From: Gemmatimonadota bacterium
GTDB taxonomy: Bacteria > Gemmatimonadota > Gemmatimonadetes > Palauibacterales > Palauibacteraceae
Direction: 5' to 3'
DNA: 64,000 bases
NCBI GenBank assembly: GCA_022825725.1
Contig: JAJDWE010000075.1
Location: forward strand, 1 to 64,000
The position numbers and the translations under genes are program-made. Below, in pieces: positions 6,954 through 17,090 of the stretch (the first letter of the stretch is position 1; the number at the start of each line of letters is the position of its first letter). The notes below the pieces were generated by a model. The model searched no databases and had not been told where the DNA came from. It saw only the letters and a program-made list of their open reading frames with translations.

Positions 6954-8882
6954 TTGACGACCGCGACGACCGGGACGACGGCCACGACGACCGCCCCTCC
7001 GCGCATGGTGCGGGTCGCGTCCCTCGACGGGGACGCGGCGAGCCATCCCTCGGTCCTCGCCCTCCGCGAGCGCTTCGGAGAGGGTGTGCGGCGGGTGGAG
7101 AGCGACGCGCTCGGCTACCCCGTCGTGTGGATCGACCCCGGCCTCAACGCCGAGGCGCTCCGCTTCCTCCGCGAAACCCCCGACGAGGCGTACGACCTGC
7201 TTGCGGACCTCATGGGGGCGCACGGCGGCATCGGGGCCCCGATCCAGGTGTGGTACCAGCTCTGGTCCATGGCGCACGGCCGCCAGCTCCGGGTCGCGTG
7301 CGAGGTGCCGATGCACGACCTCGAGCTGGAGAGCGTCACCGACCAGTGGCTCGCCGCGAACTGGCTCGAACGCGAGGTGTGGGACATGTACGGCGTGAGC
7401 TTCCGGGGACACCCGGACCTGCGCCGCATCCTCATGCCGGAGAACTACGAGGAGGGGTTCCCGCTCCGGAAGGATTTCCCGCTCCGCGGACGCTTCAGCC
7501 GCTCCCGGCAGGTGAGCCGCGCGCTCTCCCGCGACCTCGTGGACATCTACGCCGTCGAGGAGCTGGAGATGGCGGGGTACGCCGTCACCGAGGACGGAGA
7601 CGTGCGGGCGCCGTCGGAGCAGACGGCCGAAGGCGGAGCACCGGACGGGTCGCCAACCGGGGCGCCGGGCGGGATCCGCGATGTGAGCCCGGAGGAGAAG
7701 CCCGAGGACGCGCTCGAGGGCGAACCCATCCTCATCAACATGGGGCCGCAGCACCCCGCCACCCACGGCGTCCTCCGGCTCGTGCTCCAGCTCGACGGGG
7801 AGCGCGTCGTGCGCTGCTCCCCCCACATCGGGTACCTGCACACGGGCTTCGAGAAGACGTGCGAGTACCGTGAATGGAATCAATGCGTCCCCTACACGGA
7901 CCGCATGGACTACCTCGCGCCGATGCTCTACAACATCGGCTACGCCGGGGCGGTCGAAGCGCTCCTCGACGTCGAGATCACCGATCGCTGCCGCGTCGTC
8001 CGCGTCATCCTCGGCGAGTTGAACCGCATCCTCGGCCACCTCCTGTGGCTGGGGACGACGGCGATCGACATCGGCGCGTTCTCCGTCTTCCTCTACACCT
8101 TCCAGGAGCGCGAGCGGATCTACAACCTGCACGAGGCGTACACGGGGGGCCGGATCACGACCTCCGTCACGCGGGTCGGCGGGATGATGGCGGACCTGCC
8201 CGTGGGCTGGACGGCGGCGGCGCGCGACTTCGCGGCGACCTTCCCGGAGACGCTGGACGAGGTCGAGCGGCTCCTGTCGCGCAACGCGATCTGGCAGGGC
8301 CGCACGATGGACATCGGCCTGCTCTCCGCGGACAGGGCGGTGAGCTACGGCGTCACCGGACCCACGCTCCGCGCGAGCGGCGTGGCCTACGACGTGCGGA
8401 AGGCGCGTCCCTACCTTGGCTACGAGGAGTACGACTTCGACGTGCCCGTGGGGACGGCCGGCGACGTCTACGACCGCTATCTCGTGCGGGTGGAGGAGAT
8501 GCGGCAGAGCGTCCGCATCGTCGAACAGGCGCTGGACCGGCTCCCGGGCGGCCCGATCAACATCGACGACTACCGGATCGTCCTCCCCCCCAAGGGCGAG
8601 GCGATGGGGTCGATCGACACGATGATCTCGCACTTCAAGCTCGTGATGGAGGGCGTCCGCGTACCGGCCGGCGAGACGTGGTATTCGATCGAAAGCTCGA
8701 AGGGTGAACTGGGCTTCGGAATCATCTCCGACGGGGGCACGAAGCCCGTCCGCTGCCGTTTCCGCGGCCCGTCGTTCATCAACATCGCGTCGCTCCCCGA
8801 ACTCGTGAAGGGCGAACTCGTGGCGGACGTCGTCGCGATCAACGCCTCGCTCGACGTCGTGCTCGGAGAGATCGACCGGTGA
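6954..8882 (+). CDS. nuoCD: NADH:quinone oxidoreductase fused subunits C and D
   Basis: One 642-aa polypeptide joins the 30-kDa subunit (NuoC, about residues 17-200) to the 49-kDa subunit (NuoD, about 257-642) through a Gly/Glu/Pro-rich linker. NuoC landmarks are [20 protein letters not shown] and LRKDFPL. NuoD landmarks are [25 protein letters not shown] and the C-terminal GFGIISDGG...PSFINI region. NuoD with NuoB forms the quinone pocket. The TTG start at 6954 gives a Thr/Ala repeat (TTATTGTTATTT); an in-frame ATG at 7005 would remove it and could be the true start. Fusion of C and D is also known in E. coli. Confidence 0.95.
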   Translation: MTTATTGTTATTTAPPRMVRVASLDGDAASHPSVLALRERFGEGVRRVESDALGYPVVWIDPGLNAEALRFLRETPDEAYDLLADLMGAHGGIGAPIQVWYQLWSMAHGRQLRVACEVPMHDLELESVTDQWLAANWLEREVWDMYGVSFRGHPDLRRILMPENYEEGFPLRKDFPLRGRFSRSRQVSRALSRDLVDIYAVEELEMAGYAVTEDGDVRAPSEQTAEGGAPDGSPTGAPGGIRDVSPEEKPEDALEGEPILINMGPQHPATHGVLRLVLQLDGERVVRCSPHIGYLHTGFEKTCEYREWNQCVPYTDRMDYLAPMLYNIGYAGAVEALLDVEITDRCRVVRVILGELNRILGHLLWLGTTAIDIGAFSVFLYTFQERERIYNLHEAYTGGRITTSVTRVGGMMADLPVGWTAAARDFAATFPETLDEVERLLSRNAIWQGRTMDIGLLSADRAVSYGVTGPTLRASGVAYDVRKARPYLGYEEYDFDVPVGTAGDVYDRYLVRVEEMRQSVRIVEQALDRLPGGPINIDDYRIVLPPKGEAMGSIDTMISHFKLVMEGVRVPAGETWYSIESSKGELGFGIISDGGTKPVRCRFRGPSFINIASLPELVKGELVADVVAINASLDVVLGEIDR

Positions 8883-9475
8883 GCCGGCGCATCCATCCCG
8901 CGGTCGTCCCCGCGCAGCCCTTCCAGTTGACGGCGAGGGAGACGTTCGACGGTCCCATCTTCGAGACGGAGGAGGGGAAGCACCGGCTGGAGGCGGCCCT
9001 CTCCCGCTATCCGACGAAGCAGGCGGCGCTCCTCCCCATGCTCGGTTTCGTGCAGTCGGTGAAGGGGTGGATCGAGCCCGCGGACATGGTCGAAGTCGCA
9101 GAGGCGCTGGATCTTACGCCCGCCTACGTGCACTCGATCGCGACCTTCTACACGATGTACAACAAGCACCCGGTCGGGCGTCATTTCGTCCAGGTGTGCA
9201 CGAACATCTCCTGCCACCTGAACCGGGCCGAAGAGGTGCTGCACCGCTTCCTCGCCGAGACGGGAACGCGGGAGGGCGAGGTCTCGGCGGACGGCGAGTT
9301 CACGGTGATCGAGGCGGAATGTCTCGGCGCCTGCGGCTTCGCCACGGTCGTGCAGGTCAACGACCGCTACCTCGAGGATGTGACGCCGGACCGCGTGCCC
9401 GAGATCGTGGCGAACCTGCGCGGGGCGGGCGACGGCGGGGCGCCCAACGGGTCGGGGAAGGGAGGCGACGCATGA
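8879..9475 (+). CDS. nuoE: NADH:quinone oxidoreductase subunit E (2Fe-2S N1a)
   Basis: NuoE is a thioredoxin-fold subunit of the NADH-oxidising module that carries 2Fe-2S cluster N1a. The 198-aa protein has the ligands Cys107 and Cys112 (CTNISC) and Cys148 and Cys152 (ECLGACG). The helical N-terminal domain includes [12 protein letters not shown] and [12 protein letters not shown], typical of the family. GTG at 8879 overlaps the nuoCD stop in GTGA, and the stop in turn overlaps nuoF. The last 20 residues are a Gly-rich tail. Confidence 0.96.
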   Translation: MSRRIHPAVVPAQPFQLTARETFDGPIFETEEGKHRLEAALSRYPTKQAALLPMLGFVQSVKGWIEPADMVEVAEALDLTPAYVHSIATFYTMYNKHPVGRHFVQVCTNISCHLNRAEEVLHRFLAETGTREGEVSADGEFTVIEAECLGACGFATVVQVNDRYLEDVTPDRVPEIVANLRGAGDGGAPNGSGKGGDA

Positions 9476-10761
9476 GCTTCCCGCACGGCAGCGACCTCGA
9501 GACGACGACGCGCCTTTCGCGGCACCAGGGCGAGGCCGAAGCGCGCACGCTCGAAGGGTGGCGCGCCCGGGGCGGCTACGAGGCGCTCCGGCGCTCGCTC
9601 GACATGTCGCCGGCCGAGATCACCGAGGTCGTGAAGGCTTCCGGTCTCCGCGGGCGCGGCGGCGCGGGCTTCCCGACCGGCCTCAAGTGGAGCTTCATGC
9701 CGAAGGACGACGGCAAGCCGCACTACCTGTGCTGCAACGCGGACGAGTCCGAGCCGGGCGCCTTCAAGGACCGCGAGGTCATCCGCTGGACGCCCCACCT
9801 CCTCATCGAGGGCTGCCTGATCGCATCGCGCGCGATCGGGGCGGAGCACGCCTACATCTACGTGCGGGGCGAGTTCTTCGAGGAGACGCAGGTCCTCAAC
9901 GCCGCGGTCGTCGAGGCGTACGAGAACGGCCTCGCGGGGGACGGGATCCTGGGCTCGTCGTGGTCGTGCGACGTGACGATCCACGCCGGGGCCGGGGCGT
10001 ACATCGCTGGCGAGGAGACCGGCCTCATGAACTCGCTCATGGGCAACCGCGCGGAGCCCTGGGCGAAGCCGCCCTTCCCGGCGCAGGCGGGGGCGTTCGG
10101 CATGCCGACGACGGTGAACAACGTCGAGACGCTCGCCGCGGTCCCCATGATCCTGGAGAACGGTGCGGACTGGTACCGGCAGTGGGGGAGCGAGGAGTCT
10201 CCCGGCACGAAGCTGTGGAGCTGCTCGGGCCACCTCGTGCGCCCCGGCAACTACGAGTTCGCGCTCGGCCTGCCGCTGAGCGACATCATCTTCGACGCTT
10301 GCGGCGGCACGCCGTCGGGCAAGCCCGTGAAGGCCGTGATCCCGGGCGGGTCGTCCACGGCCTTCCTGACGGGAGACGAACTCGACTGTGCGACGACGTA
10401 CGAAGGGTTGGCGGAGGCGGGAAGCGCCCTCGGCACCGCCTCGCCGATCGTGATGGACGAGGACACGGACATCGTCGCGGCGATGCGGCGGATCGCGCAG
10501 TTCTACGCGCACGAGTCGTGCGGCCAGTGCGTGCAGTGCCGCGAGGGCACGTCGTGGGTCGTCCGCATCCTGCAGCGCATCGAGGCGGGGGACGGGCGCC
10601 CGGCGGACATCGACACGCTGTACGAGCTGTGCGAGCAGATGACGGGACGCACGATCTGCGTGCTGGCGGACAGCGTCGTGTTCCCGCTCGAGTCCTCGCT
10701 CGACAAGTTCCGCGCCGACTACGAGGCACGGATGAAGCCGACCCTGGTCGCGGCGGGGTGA
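9472..10761 (+). CDS. nuoF: NADH:quinone oxidoreductase subunit F (NADH/FMN site)
   Basis: NuoF binds NADH, FMN and 4Fe-4S cluster N3 and is where electrons enter complex I. The 429-aa protein has the glycine-rich GLRGRGGAGFPTGLKW (about 60-76), NADESEPGAFKDR, the GAGAYIAGEETGLMNSLMG nucleotide region, and the cluster motif CGQCVQCREG (about 348-357) with the fourth Cys in TICVLADS. ATG at 9472 overlaps the nuoE stop by four bases. The longer open frame from 9067 reads through nuoE in another phase and is rejected. Confidence 0.97.
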   Translation: MSFPHGSDLETTTRLSRHQGEAEARTLEGWRARGGYEALRRSLDMSPAEITEVVKASGLRGRGGAGFPTGLKWSFMPKDDGKPHYLCCNADESEPGAFKDREVIRWTPHLLIEGCLIASRAIGAEHAYIYVRGEFFEETQVLNAAVVEAYENGLAGDGILGSSWSCDVTIHAGAGAYIAGEETGLMNSLMGNRAEPWAKPPFPAQAGAFGMPTTVNNVETLAAVPMILENGADWYRQWGSEESPGTKLWSCSGHLVRPGNYEFALGLPLSDIIFDACGGTPSGKPVKAVIPGGSSTAFLTGDELDCATTYEGLAEAGSALGTASPIVMDEDTDIVAAMRRIAQFYAHESCGQCVQCREGTSWVVRILQRIEAGDGRPADIDTLYELCEQMTGRTICVLADSVVFPLESSLDKFRADYEARMKPTLVAAG

Positions 10762-10771
10762 CGGATGGCGC

Positions 10772-12412
10772 GTGAGGATGGCCGAGATGGCTGAGAACGG
10801 GGCGAAGGCCACGGTTACGCTCAAGATCGACGGGGTCGAGGTCACGGTCCCGAGCGGCACCCGCGTCATCGAGGCCGCGGAGCACGTCGGCGTCGTCGTG
10901 CCGCGCTACTGCTACCATCCGGGCATCCCCACGCGGCCGGCGCAGTGCCGCATGTGTCTCGTGGAGGTCGAGGGACGCCCGAAGCTCGAGCCCTCCTGCA
11001 CGCTGCAGGCGGCCGACGACATGGTCGTGAACACGGCGAGCGACACGGCGCGCACGGCCCGCCAGTCGGTCATCGAGTTCCTCCTCGTCAACCACCCGCT
11101 CGACTGCCCGATCTGCGACGCCGCGGGGCAGTGCATGCTCCAGGACTACGCCTACGTCACGAACCAGCTCGAGAGCCGGGTCGACGAGCCGAAGCGGATC
11201 ATGGGGCGCGACCGCATCTCCGACGACATCCTCTACTTCGCGGACCGCTGCGTGATCTGCACCCGCTGCGTGCGCTTCATGCGCGACGTCGCCGAGGACG
11301 ATTCGCTCATCGTCGCCCAGCGCGGGGACAAGGCCTACATCGACACCTTCCCCGGCCGCGAACTCGACAACCCCTTCCAGGGGAACATCGTCGACGTGTG
11401 CCCCGTCGGCGCCCTCGTGCACGAGGACTTCGTGTTCAAGGCGCGGTCGTGGGACATGGATGCGGCGGCGAGCGTGTGTCCGGGGTGTCCCACCGGTTGC
11501 AACGTCACGATCGACACGAAGGAGAACCAGATCGTGCGCGTGAAGCCGCGGCACAACGCGGCCGTGAACTCCTGGTGGATGTGCGACTACGGACGCAAGC
11601 ACCTCGTGATGACGAACCGCGGCGTCCGGGCCGAACTCCCTCTCATCCGCGACGGCGGGGGCGACGGGGACGGCGACGGCGGCGAGCTGAGGCCGGTGGA
11701 CTGGGCGACGGCGCTCGACTGGGTGGCGGAGAAGATCGACGCGCTCGGCTCGCCCGGCGGGAGCGCGGTCGTCTCCCCGGACGCCTCGAACGAGAACCTG
11801 TTCTACCTCAGGACGCTCCTCGACCGGCTCGGCGTCGCGGACGCCGACTTCCGCGTCCCGCAGGGCGAGACCGCCGAACTCCCCACGGTGCCGACGCTCA
11901 AGCTGAGGGCGGACCGCGCCGCGAACGCGGCCGGCGCCGGGTTCTTCGGCGGCCGCCGCGCCGACGGTCCGCCCAACGGCTCGGCGGGCGGCGCGCTCGT
12001 CGTGCTCGATGACGAACTCGAGGGGGCCGGCGAGGACTTCGGCGCTTCAGCCGACTTCTTCCTCTATCTCGGGACGCGGCTCCCCGGCGCGGCGCGCAAC
12101 GCGGACGCGGTGCTCCCGATCGCGACCTTCGCGGAGATGGACGGCACCTTCACGAACTTCGAGGGCCGCGTGCAGCGCTTCCACCAGGCGCTCAGGCCGC
12201 CGGGCCTGGCCCGCCCGGGCTGGATGGTGCTGAGTCGCGTGCTCGCCCGCCTGGGAGACGGCGAGGCCGTCGACGACGTGCGCGGCGCGTTCGAGCGGAT
12301 GGCGGCGCAGGCTCCGGCCTTCGCGGGCCTCACGTGGGACGGGATCGGGCTCAAGGGCGCCCCGGCCGCCGAAGCCGCCGGCGTCGCCGGTTCGGCGGAG
12401 GCCGGCGCGTGA
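10772..12412 (+). CDS. nuoG: NADH:quinone oxidoreductase subunit G (short form)
   Basis: NuoG holds several iron-sulfur clusters that carry electrons away from NuoF. At 546 aa it is much shorter than the E. coli protein (about 900 aa). The N-terminal 2Fe-2S site (CYHPG...CRMCLVEVEG...SC), the His/Cys 4Fe-4S site (NHPLDCPICDAAGQC) and the next set (CVICTRCVRFMRD...CPVG) are present, followed by an N7-type motif CPGCPTGCN. The molybdopterin-like domain that follows is heavily shortened, with a Gly/Asp run near residue 295. Starts at GTG 10772 or ATG 10778/10787 are all possible. It overlaps nuoH by four bases. Confidence 0.93.
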   Translation: MRMAEMAENGAKATVTLKIDGVEVTVPSGTRVIEAAEHVGVVVPRYCYHPGIPTRPAQCRMCLVEVEGRPKLEPSCTLQAADDMVVNTASDTARTARQSVIEFLLVNHPLDCPICDAAGQCMLQDYAYVTNQLESRVDEPKRIMGRDRISDDILYFADRCVICTRCVRFMRDVAEDDSLIVAQRGDKAYIDTFPGRELDNPFQGNIVDVCPVGALVHEDFVFKARSWDMDAAASVCPGCPTGCNVTIDTKENQIVRVKPRHNAAVNSWWMCDYGRKHLVMTNRGVRAELPLIRDGGGDGDGDGGELRPVDWATALDWVAEKIDALGSPGGSAVVSPDASNENLFYLRTLLDRLGVADADFRVPQGETAELPTVPTLKLRADRAANAAGAGFFGGRRADGPPNGSAGGALVVLDDELEGAGEDFGASADFFLYLGTRLPGAARNADAVLPIATFAEMDGTFTNFEGRVQRFHQALRPPGLARPGWMVLSRVLARLGDGEAVDDVRGAFERMAAQAPAFAGLTWDGIGLKGAPAAEAAGVAGSAEAGA

Positions 12413-13668
12413 ACCCGGTCACCGGCGGCGCCTTCGTCCTCGCCACCGTGGGGAAGGTCGTCCTCTTCTTCTCGGTGCTGATGCTCGCGGTCATGCTCGC
12501 CACGATCTTCGAGCGCAAGGTGTGCGGCTTCATGCAGGACCGGAGCGGCCCGAACCGCGTCGGTCCGTGGGGACTCCTCCAGGTCATCGCCGACGGGCTC
12601 AAGAATCTCCTGAAGGAGGAGACGATGCCGGCGCAGGCCGTCCGGCCCTTCTTCCTCCTCGCGCCCGTTCTCGGAATCCTGCCGGCCACGATCCTCTTCG
12701 CCGTGATCCCCTTCGCCTCCCCCCTGCCCACGCAGTGGGGACTCGTGGAGATGATCGTGGCGGACGTGCCGATCGGGTTCCTCTACGTGCTCGCGATCGG
12801 CTCGATCGGCGTGTACGGCGTCGCGATGGGCGGCTGGGCCTCCGGGTCGAAGTACTCGCTGCTCGGCGGCCTCCGCGGCTCCGCGCAGATGGTGAGCTAC
12901 GAGGTCGCGCTCGCGCTCAGCCTCGTCCCGCTCATCCTCCTGACCGGGGACGTGCGCGCCCCCGAGATCGTCTCGATGCAGCAGACGTTCACCGCCGGGC
13001 CCGCGACCTACGCGACGTGGTTCATGTTTCCGCTCCTCGTCGGCCTCTTCTTCTTCTTCGTCTCGGGGCTCGCGGAGACGAACCGGCTCCCCTTCGACCT
13101 TCCGGAGGCGGAGGCCGAACTCATCACCGGATACCACACGGAGTATTCGGCGATGAAGTTCTCGATGTTCATGATCGGCGAGTTCGCGCACGTGATCACG
13201 GTCGCCGCGCTCGTCACCGTCTTCTTCCTCGGCGGGTGGGACATCCCGTTCTGGCAGGGGGACAATATCCGCGTCCTCTCCGACGGGACGGTGATCGGAG
13301 AGCCGACGTGGTGGAAGACGCTGCTCACGCTCGGCGCCTTCGGTGTGAAGACGTCGCTCCTCGTGCTCGTCTTCGTGTGGATTCGGTGGACGCTGCCGCG
13401 CTTCCGCTACGACCAGCTCATGGATCTGGGCTGGAAGTTCATGCTGGAAGCGGTGACGGTCTACATCCTCGTCATCGCCTTCGTCATCCTCGGGATCGAG
13501 GCGGTCGGGATCCCGGCCGGCGGCTGGTACGCGTTCGTTCTCTTCCTCGTGAATCTTGCGCTCGCGGGGGTTCTCTTCTTCGCCATGGACCGGGGGACGC
13601 TGATCCGCGGCGGGGCGAAGGGGGCGAGGCCGGGCGGCGGCGACGCCGCTGAAGGTCAGGGAGGGTAA
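12409..13668 (+). CDS. nuoH: NADH:quinone oxidoreductase subunit H
   Basis: NuoH is the membrane subunit that forms the mouth of the quinone chamber and the start of the proton path. The 419-aa protein has about eight membrane helices and the conserved loops FERKVCGFMQDRSGPNRVGP, LLKEETMPAQA, ETNRLPFDLPEAEAELITGY and RWTLPRFRYDQLM. It starts at GTG 12409, overlapping the nuoG stop. The C-terminal 15 residues are Gly-rich and hydrophilic. The nuoI start follows with no gap. Confidence 0.97.
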   Translation: MNPVTGGAFVLATVGKVVLFFSVLMLAVMLATIFERKVCGFMQDRSGPNRVGPWGLLQVIADGLKNLLKEETMPAQAVRPFFLLAPVLGILPATILFAVIPFASPLPTQWGLVEMIVADVPIGFLYVLAIGSIGVYGVAMGGWASGSKYSLLGGLRGSAQMVSYEVALALSLVPLILLTGDVRAPEIVSMQQTFTAGPATYATWFMFPLLVGLFFFFVSGLAETNRLPFDLPEAEAELITGYHTEYSAMKFSMFMIGEFAHVITVAALVTVFFLGGWDIPFWQGDNIRVLSDGTVIGEPTWWKTLLTLGAFGVKTSLLVLVFVWIRWTLPRFRYDQLMDLGWKFMLEAVTVYILVIAFVILGIEAVGIPAGGWYAFVLFLVNLALAGVLFFAMDRGTLIRGGAKGARPGGGDAAEGQGG

Positions 13669-14166
13669 ATGCCTGGAGAGGTGAAGGTTGTCGAGCGGCC
13701 GCGCGCGGAGAGTTCGTACGTGCGGGCGGCGGCGAAGGGGATGTCGATCACCATGCGGCACCTCCTGAGCCCGAACAAGAAGACGCAGCAGTATCCCGAC
13801 GAGAAGTGGGAACTCGCTCCCCGGACGCGCGGGACGCACCGCATGGCGGTGCACGAGGACGGGCGGGCGAAGTGCGTGGCCTGCGGCCTGTGTCCGACCG
13901 TCTGCCCCGTGAACTGCATCAAGCTCGTGCCGGCGGAGGACGAGAGCGGCGAGCGCTACGCGGCGATCTACGAGATCGACGAGTTCCGCTGCATCTTCTG
14001 CGGCTACTGCCAGGAGGTGTGCCCGGTCGAGGCGATCCACCTCGGCGTGCACTACGAAAACGCGGAGTATTCGCGCGAGCGCTGGGTGTACGACCTCGAA
14101 CGGCTCGTCGAGCAGGAGCACGACGTGACCGCGCTGTGGGATCCTCAGGACCCCGCGTCGCAGTGA
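13669..14166 (+). CDS. nuoI: NADH:quinone oxidoreductase subunit I (N6a/N6b)
   Basis: NuoI is a ferredoxin-like subunit with two 4Fe-4S clusters that pass electrons to NuoB. The 165-aa protein has Cys69, 72, 75, 79 (CVACGLCPTVCP) and Cys108, 111, 114, 118 (CIFCGYCQEVCP), and the conserved ending motif HLGVHYENAEYSRE. The ATG is immediately after the nuoH stop (TAAATG). The N-terminal helix MSITMRHLLSP fits membrane-surface docking. Confidence 0.97.
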   Translation: MPGEVKVVERPRAESSYVRAAAKGMSITMRHLLSPNKKTQQYPDEKWELAPRTRGTHRMAVHEDGRAKCVACGLCPTVCPVNCIKLVPAEDESGERYAAIYEIDEFRCIFCGYCQEVCPVEAIHLGVHYENAEYSRERWVYDLERLVEQEHDVTALWDPQDPASQ

Positions 14167-14173
14167 TGGCGCG

Positions 14174-14701
14174 ATGATCCAGGACTTCCTCTTTCAGGCC
14201 TTCGCGGCGAGCGCGATTTTGGGCGCGGTGATCATGGTCACGCGCCGGAATCCCGTCTCCGCCGTGATCTTCCTCGTCGGCGTGTTCTTCGCCACTTCGG
14301 GCATGTTTCTCATGCTCGACGCGCACTACATCGCGGCGATCAACGTGATTCTGTACGGCGGGGCCATCATGGTCCTCTTCCTCTTCGTCCTCATGCTCCT
14401 GAACCTGGGGCACGCGGACTGGCGCGACCTGCGGGGTCCCGTCGGAGGCCTCATCGGCGGCTCGATCTCGATCGCCTTCCTCGGCGTCCTCACGCGCCTC
14501 TTCGTGGGGGGCACGGAGGCCCGGCCGGTGGTGGAGATCGCGGGCAGCGCCCTGCGCGAGGCGGCCGCCGAACAGGGCGTCGTCGGCGTCGTCGCCCGGC
14601 CGCTCTTCACGGAGTACACGATCGTGCTCGAGGTCACCGGCGTCCTCCTGCTCGTGTCCATCGTGGGGACGATCCTGCTGGCCCGGAGGGAGCGCACATG
14701 A
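14174..14701 (+). CDS. nuoJ: NADH:quinone oxidoreductase subunit J
   Basis: NuoJ is a membrane-arm subunit with five predicted helices. The 175-aa protein has the pattern [28 protein letters not shown] followed by [28 protein letters not shown], where the glycine-rich helix 3 forms the pi-bulge known to matter for coupling. It starts seven bases after nuoI and overlaps nuoK by four bases. Confidence 0.95.
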   Translation: MIQDFLFQAFAASAILGAVIMVTRRNPVSAVIFLVGVFFATSGMFLMLDAHYIAAINVILYGGAIMVLFLFVLMLLNLGHADWRDLRGPVGGLIGGSISIAFLGVLTRLFVGGTEARPVVEIAGSALREAAAEQGVVGVVARPLFTEYTIVLEVTGVLLLVSIVGTILLARRERT

Positions 14702-15027
14702 GCGAGGCCGGCATGGCGGGCGCGCTCGGACTGAACGGACTCATCGCCCTCTTCGTGAGCGCGATTCTGTTCTCCATCGGCGTGATCGGGGTCCTGCTGC
14801 GGCGCAACGCGATCATCGTCTTCATGTGCGTCGAACTGATGCTCAACGCCGCGAACCTGTCGCTCGTCGCCTTCTCGCGCATGCACGGGATCGAGGGGCA
14901 GATCTTCGTCTTCTTCGTGATGGCCGTCGCCGCGGCGGAGGCCGCCGTGGGGCTCGCGATCATCATCGCGATCTTCCGGCACTATGAAGTCGTGGACCTC
15001 GACCGCTTCCGGCTCCTGAAGTGGTGA
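14698..15027 (+). CDS. nuoK: NADH:quinone oxidoreductase subunit K
   Basis: NuoK is a three-helix antiporter-like subunit of the proton-pumping arm. The 109-aa protein has the two key membrane glutamates in the typical contexts, one in [14 protein letters not shown] and one in [17 protein letters not shown]. The start ATG at 14698 overlaps the nuoJ stop. The last residues overlap the nuoL GTG start. Confidence 0.96.
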   Translation: MSEAGMAGALGLNGLIALFVSAILFSIGVIGVLLRRNAIIVFMCVELMLNAANLSLVAFSRMHGIEGQIFVFFVMAVAAAEAAVGLAIIIAIFRHYEVVDLDRFRLLKW

Positions 15028-17090
15028 GCCTCACCGCCCTCGCGGGGCAGGAGGGGGCGGGAGCCGGGTTCCATCCGGTGTTCCCGTGGCTCATCCTCGC
15101 CCTCCCGCTCCTCGGGGCCGCGGTGAACGGCCTCGGGGCCTTCCTGTGGCGCGACGACAAGCGGATCCCGACGATCGTGGGCCCCGCGGCGCTGCTCGGG
15201 AGCTTCGCCGTCGTCCTCGTGAACTTCATCGGGATGAGCGGGGCGGAACTGCACGGCGCGGAGGTCGTCCGCCTGTGGAGCTGGATCGTGTCCGGGGACC
15301 TCAGCATCGGGGTCGACCTCCAGTTCGACCAGCTCTCGATGCTGATGTGCATGATCGTGACCGGAGTCGGGAGCCTGATCCACATCTACTCCGTCGGCTA
15401 CATGCGCGACGACCCCGGCTACTCCCGCTACTTCTCCTATCTCAACCTCTTCGTCTTCTTCATGCTCGTCCTCGTCCTGGGGGCCAGCTTCCCGCTGATG
15501 TTCGTGGGATGGGAGGGCGTGGGGCTCTGTTCGTACCTGCTCATCGGCTTCTGGTACGAGAACCGGGAGTACGCGAACGCGGGCAAGAAGGCGTTCATCA
15601 TGAACCGGATCGGCGACGCGGGCTTCCTCGTCGCCATGTTCCTCGTCTTCACGGCCTTCGGGACGCTGGACTTCGTTCCCGTCCTCGCGGCGGCGGAGGG
15701 GACGCTCGCGTACGGCGGCGCGCTCGTGACCGGGATCACCCTCCTCCTCTTCCTCGGCTGCACCGGGAAGTCGGCCCAGATCCCCCTTCACACCTGGCTT
15801 CCGGACGCGATGGCGGGTCCGACGCCGGTCTCGGCGCTCATTCACGCGGCGACGATGGTGACGGCGGGGGTCTACCTCATCGCGCGCACCAGCGTCCTGT
15901 TCGCGCTCTCGCCCGTCTCCCAGGGGGTGGTCGCGGCGGTGGGCGCGGGGACGGCGCTCTTCGCGGCCTCGATCGCGATCCGGCAGTACGACATCAAGAA
16001 GGTGCTCGCGTACTCCACGATCTCGCAGCTCGGCTACATGTTCCTCGCCGTCGGGGTGGGGGCGTTCACGGCCGGCGTCTTCCACCTGATGACGCACGCC
16101 TTCTTCAAGGCGCTCCTCTTCCTGGGCGCGGGGGCCGTGATCCACGCGGTGCACCACGCGTGGGCGCACGGCGACGACGGCCACGGAGACGGACACGGCG
16201 ACGCGCACCACGGCGACCCGAACGACATGCGGAACCACGGCGGGCTCCGGAAGTTCATGCCCCGCACCTTCGTCTTCATGTGGGTCGCGACGCTCGCGAT
16301 CGCGGGCGTGCCGCCGCTGGCCGGATTCTTCTCGAAGGACGAGATCATCTGGTACTCGGGCGCGTACGGCTACCCGATCCTGTGGGGCGTGGCGCTCGCG
16401 ACGGCGCTGCTCACGGCCGTGTACATGGCCCGCCTGATGGTGATGACCTTCCACGGCGGCAACCGGACCTTCGGCCACGGGGGAGACGCGGAAGCCGGAC
16501 GGCGCCTGCACGAGGTGCCCGCCGTCATGTGGGCGCCGCTTGCCGTCCTCGCGGTCCTCTCCGTCGTCGGAGGGTGGGCGAACATCCCCGAGGCGCTGCC
16601 GCTCCTCCCGACCGTCGAGTGGCTCCACCATTGGCTGGAGCCCGTGTTCGCGCCGGCGATCGCCGTGAAGGAGGCGCACGGCTTCTCCCCCGAGTACCGG
16701 TCGCCCGTCGGGGGCGGCGAGGCGCTGTGGGCGGGGATCTCCGCGGCAATCGCGATCGCGGCCGTCGTCGGGACCGTCCGCGCGCTGTCGCCGAAGCCGG
16801 TGCCGACGGAGGCGGAGGCCGTGGCGCCGACCGGGTTCGCCCGCGTGCTCCACGACAAGTGGTACGTGGATGAGCTGTACGACCGCGCGATCGTCCGTCC
16901 CTCGCTCGCCCTGTGGCGCGCCTGCTGGCGGATCGTGGATGCGGGCATCATCGACGGCGCCGTGAACGGGGCGGGGCGGGCCGCCCGACTCCTCGGCTGG
17001 GCCGGGGGACAGCTCCAGACGGGCCGCGTGACGACCTACCTCGTCGCCTTCATGCTCGGGGCCCTGCTCGTCCTCGGGGTGCTCTCATGA
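15021..17090 (+). CDS. nuoL: NADH:quinone oxidoreductase subunit L with His/Asp-rich loop
   Basis: NuoL is the distal antiporter-like proton pump with a long lateral helix. The 689-aa protein has [16 protein letters not shown] (with the conserved Glu), [16 protein letters not shown], and [13 protein letters not shown] with [17 protein letters not shown]. The C-terminal lateral helix and final transmembrane helix are present ([15 protein letters not shown] at the end). An unusual insert rich in His, Gly and Asp lies at about residues 378-402, before GLRKFMP. GTG at 15021 or at 15024 can start it; both overlap nuoK. Confidence 0.96.
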   Translation: MVSLTALAGQEGAGAGFHPVFPWLILALPLLGAAVNGLGAFLWRDDKRIPTIVGPAALLGSFAVVLVNFIGMSGAELHGAEVVRLWSWIVSGDLSIGVDLQFDQLSMLMCMIVTGVGSLIHIYSVGYMRDDPGYSRYFSYLNLFVFFMLVLVLGASFPLMFVGWEGVGLCSYLLIGFWYENREYANAGKKAFIMNRIGDAGFLVAMFLVFTAFGTLDFVPVLAAAEGTLAYGGALVTGITLLLFLGCTGKSAQIPLHTWLPDAMAGPTPVSALIHAATMVTAGVYLIARTSVLFALSPVSQGVVAAVGAGTALFAASIAIRQYDIKKVLAYSTISQLGYMFLAVGVGAFTAGVFHLMTHAFFKALLFLGAGAVIHAVHHAWAHGDDGHGDGHGDAHHGDPNDMRNHGGLRKFMPRTFVFMWVATLAIAGVPPLAGFFSKDEIIWYSGAYGYPILWGVALATALLTAVYMARLMVMTFHGGNRTFGHGGDAEAGRRLHEVPAVMWAPLAVLAVLSVVGGWANIPEALPLLPTVEWLHHWLEPVFAPAIAVKEAHGFSPEYRSPVGGGEALWAGISAAIAIAAVVGTVRALSPKPVPTEAEAVAPTGFARVLHDKWYVDELYDRAIVRPSLALWRACWRIVDAGIIDGAVNGAGRAARLLGWAGGQLQTGRVTTYLVAFMLGALLVLGVLS
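16151..16228 (+). repeat. His/Gly/Asp-rich low-complexity segment in nuoL
   Basis: Codons for repeated HGD/GHGD units encode an imperfect repeat ([17 protein letters not shown]) in a loop between membrane helices of NuoL. This may be simple-sequence expansion or a metal/proton-binding loop. Confidence 0.6.

Noticed and set aside
12064-14121. 685-residue minus-strand open frame across nuoG/H/I
   Set aside because: Highly charged shadow of the nuo genes, with no recognisable fold.
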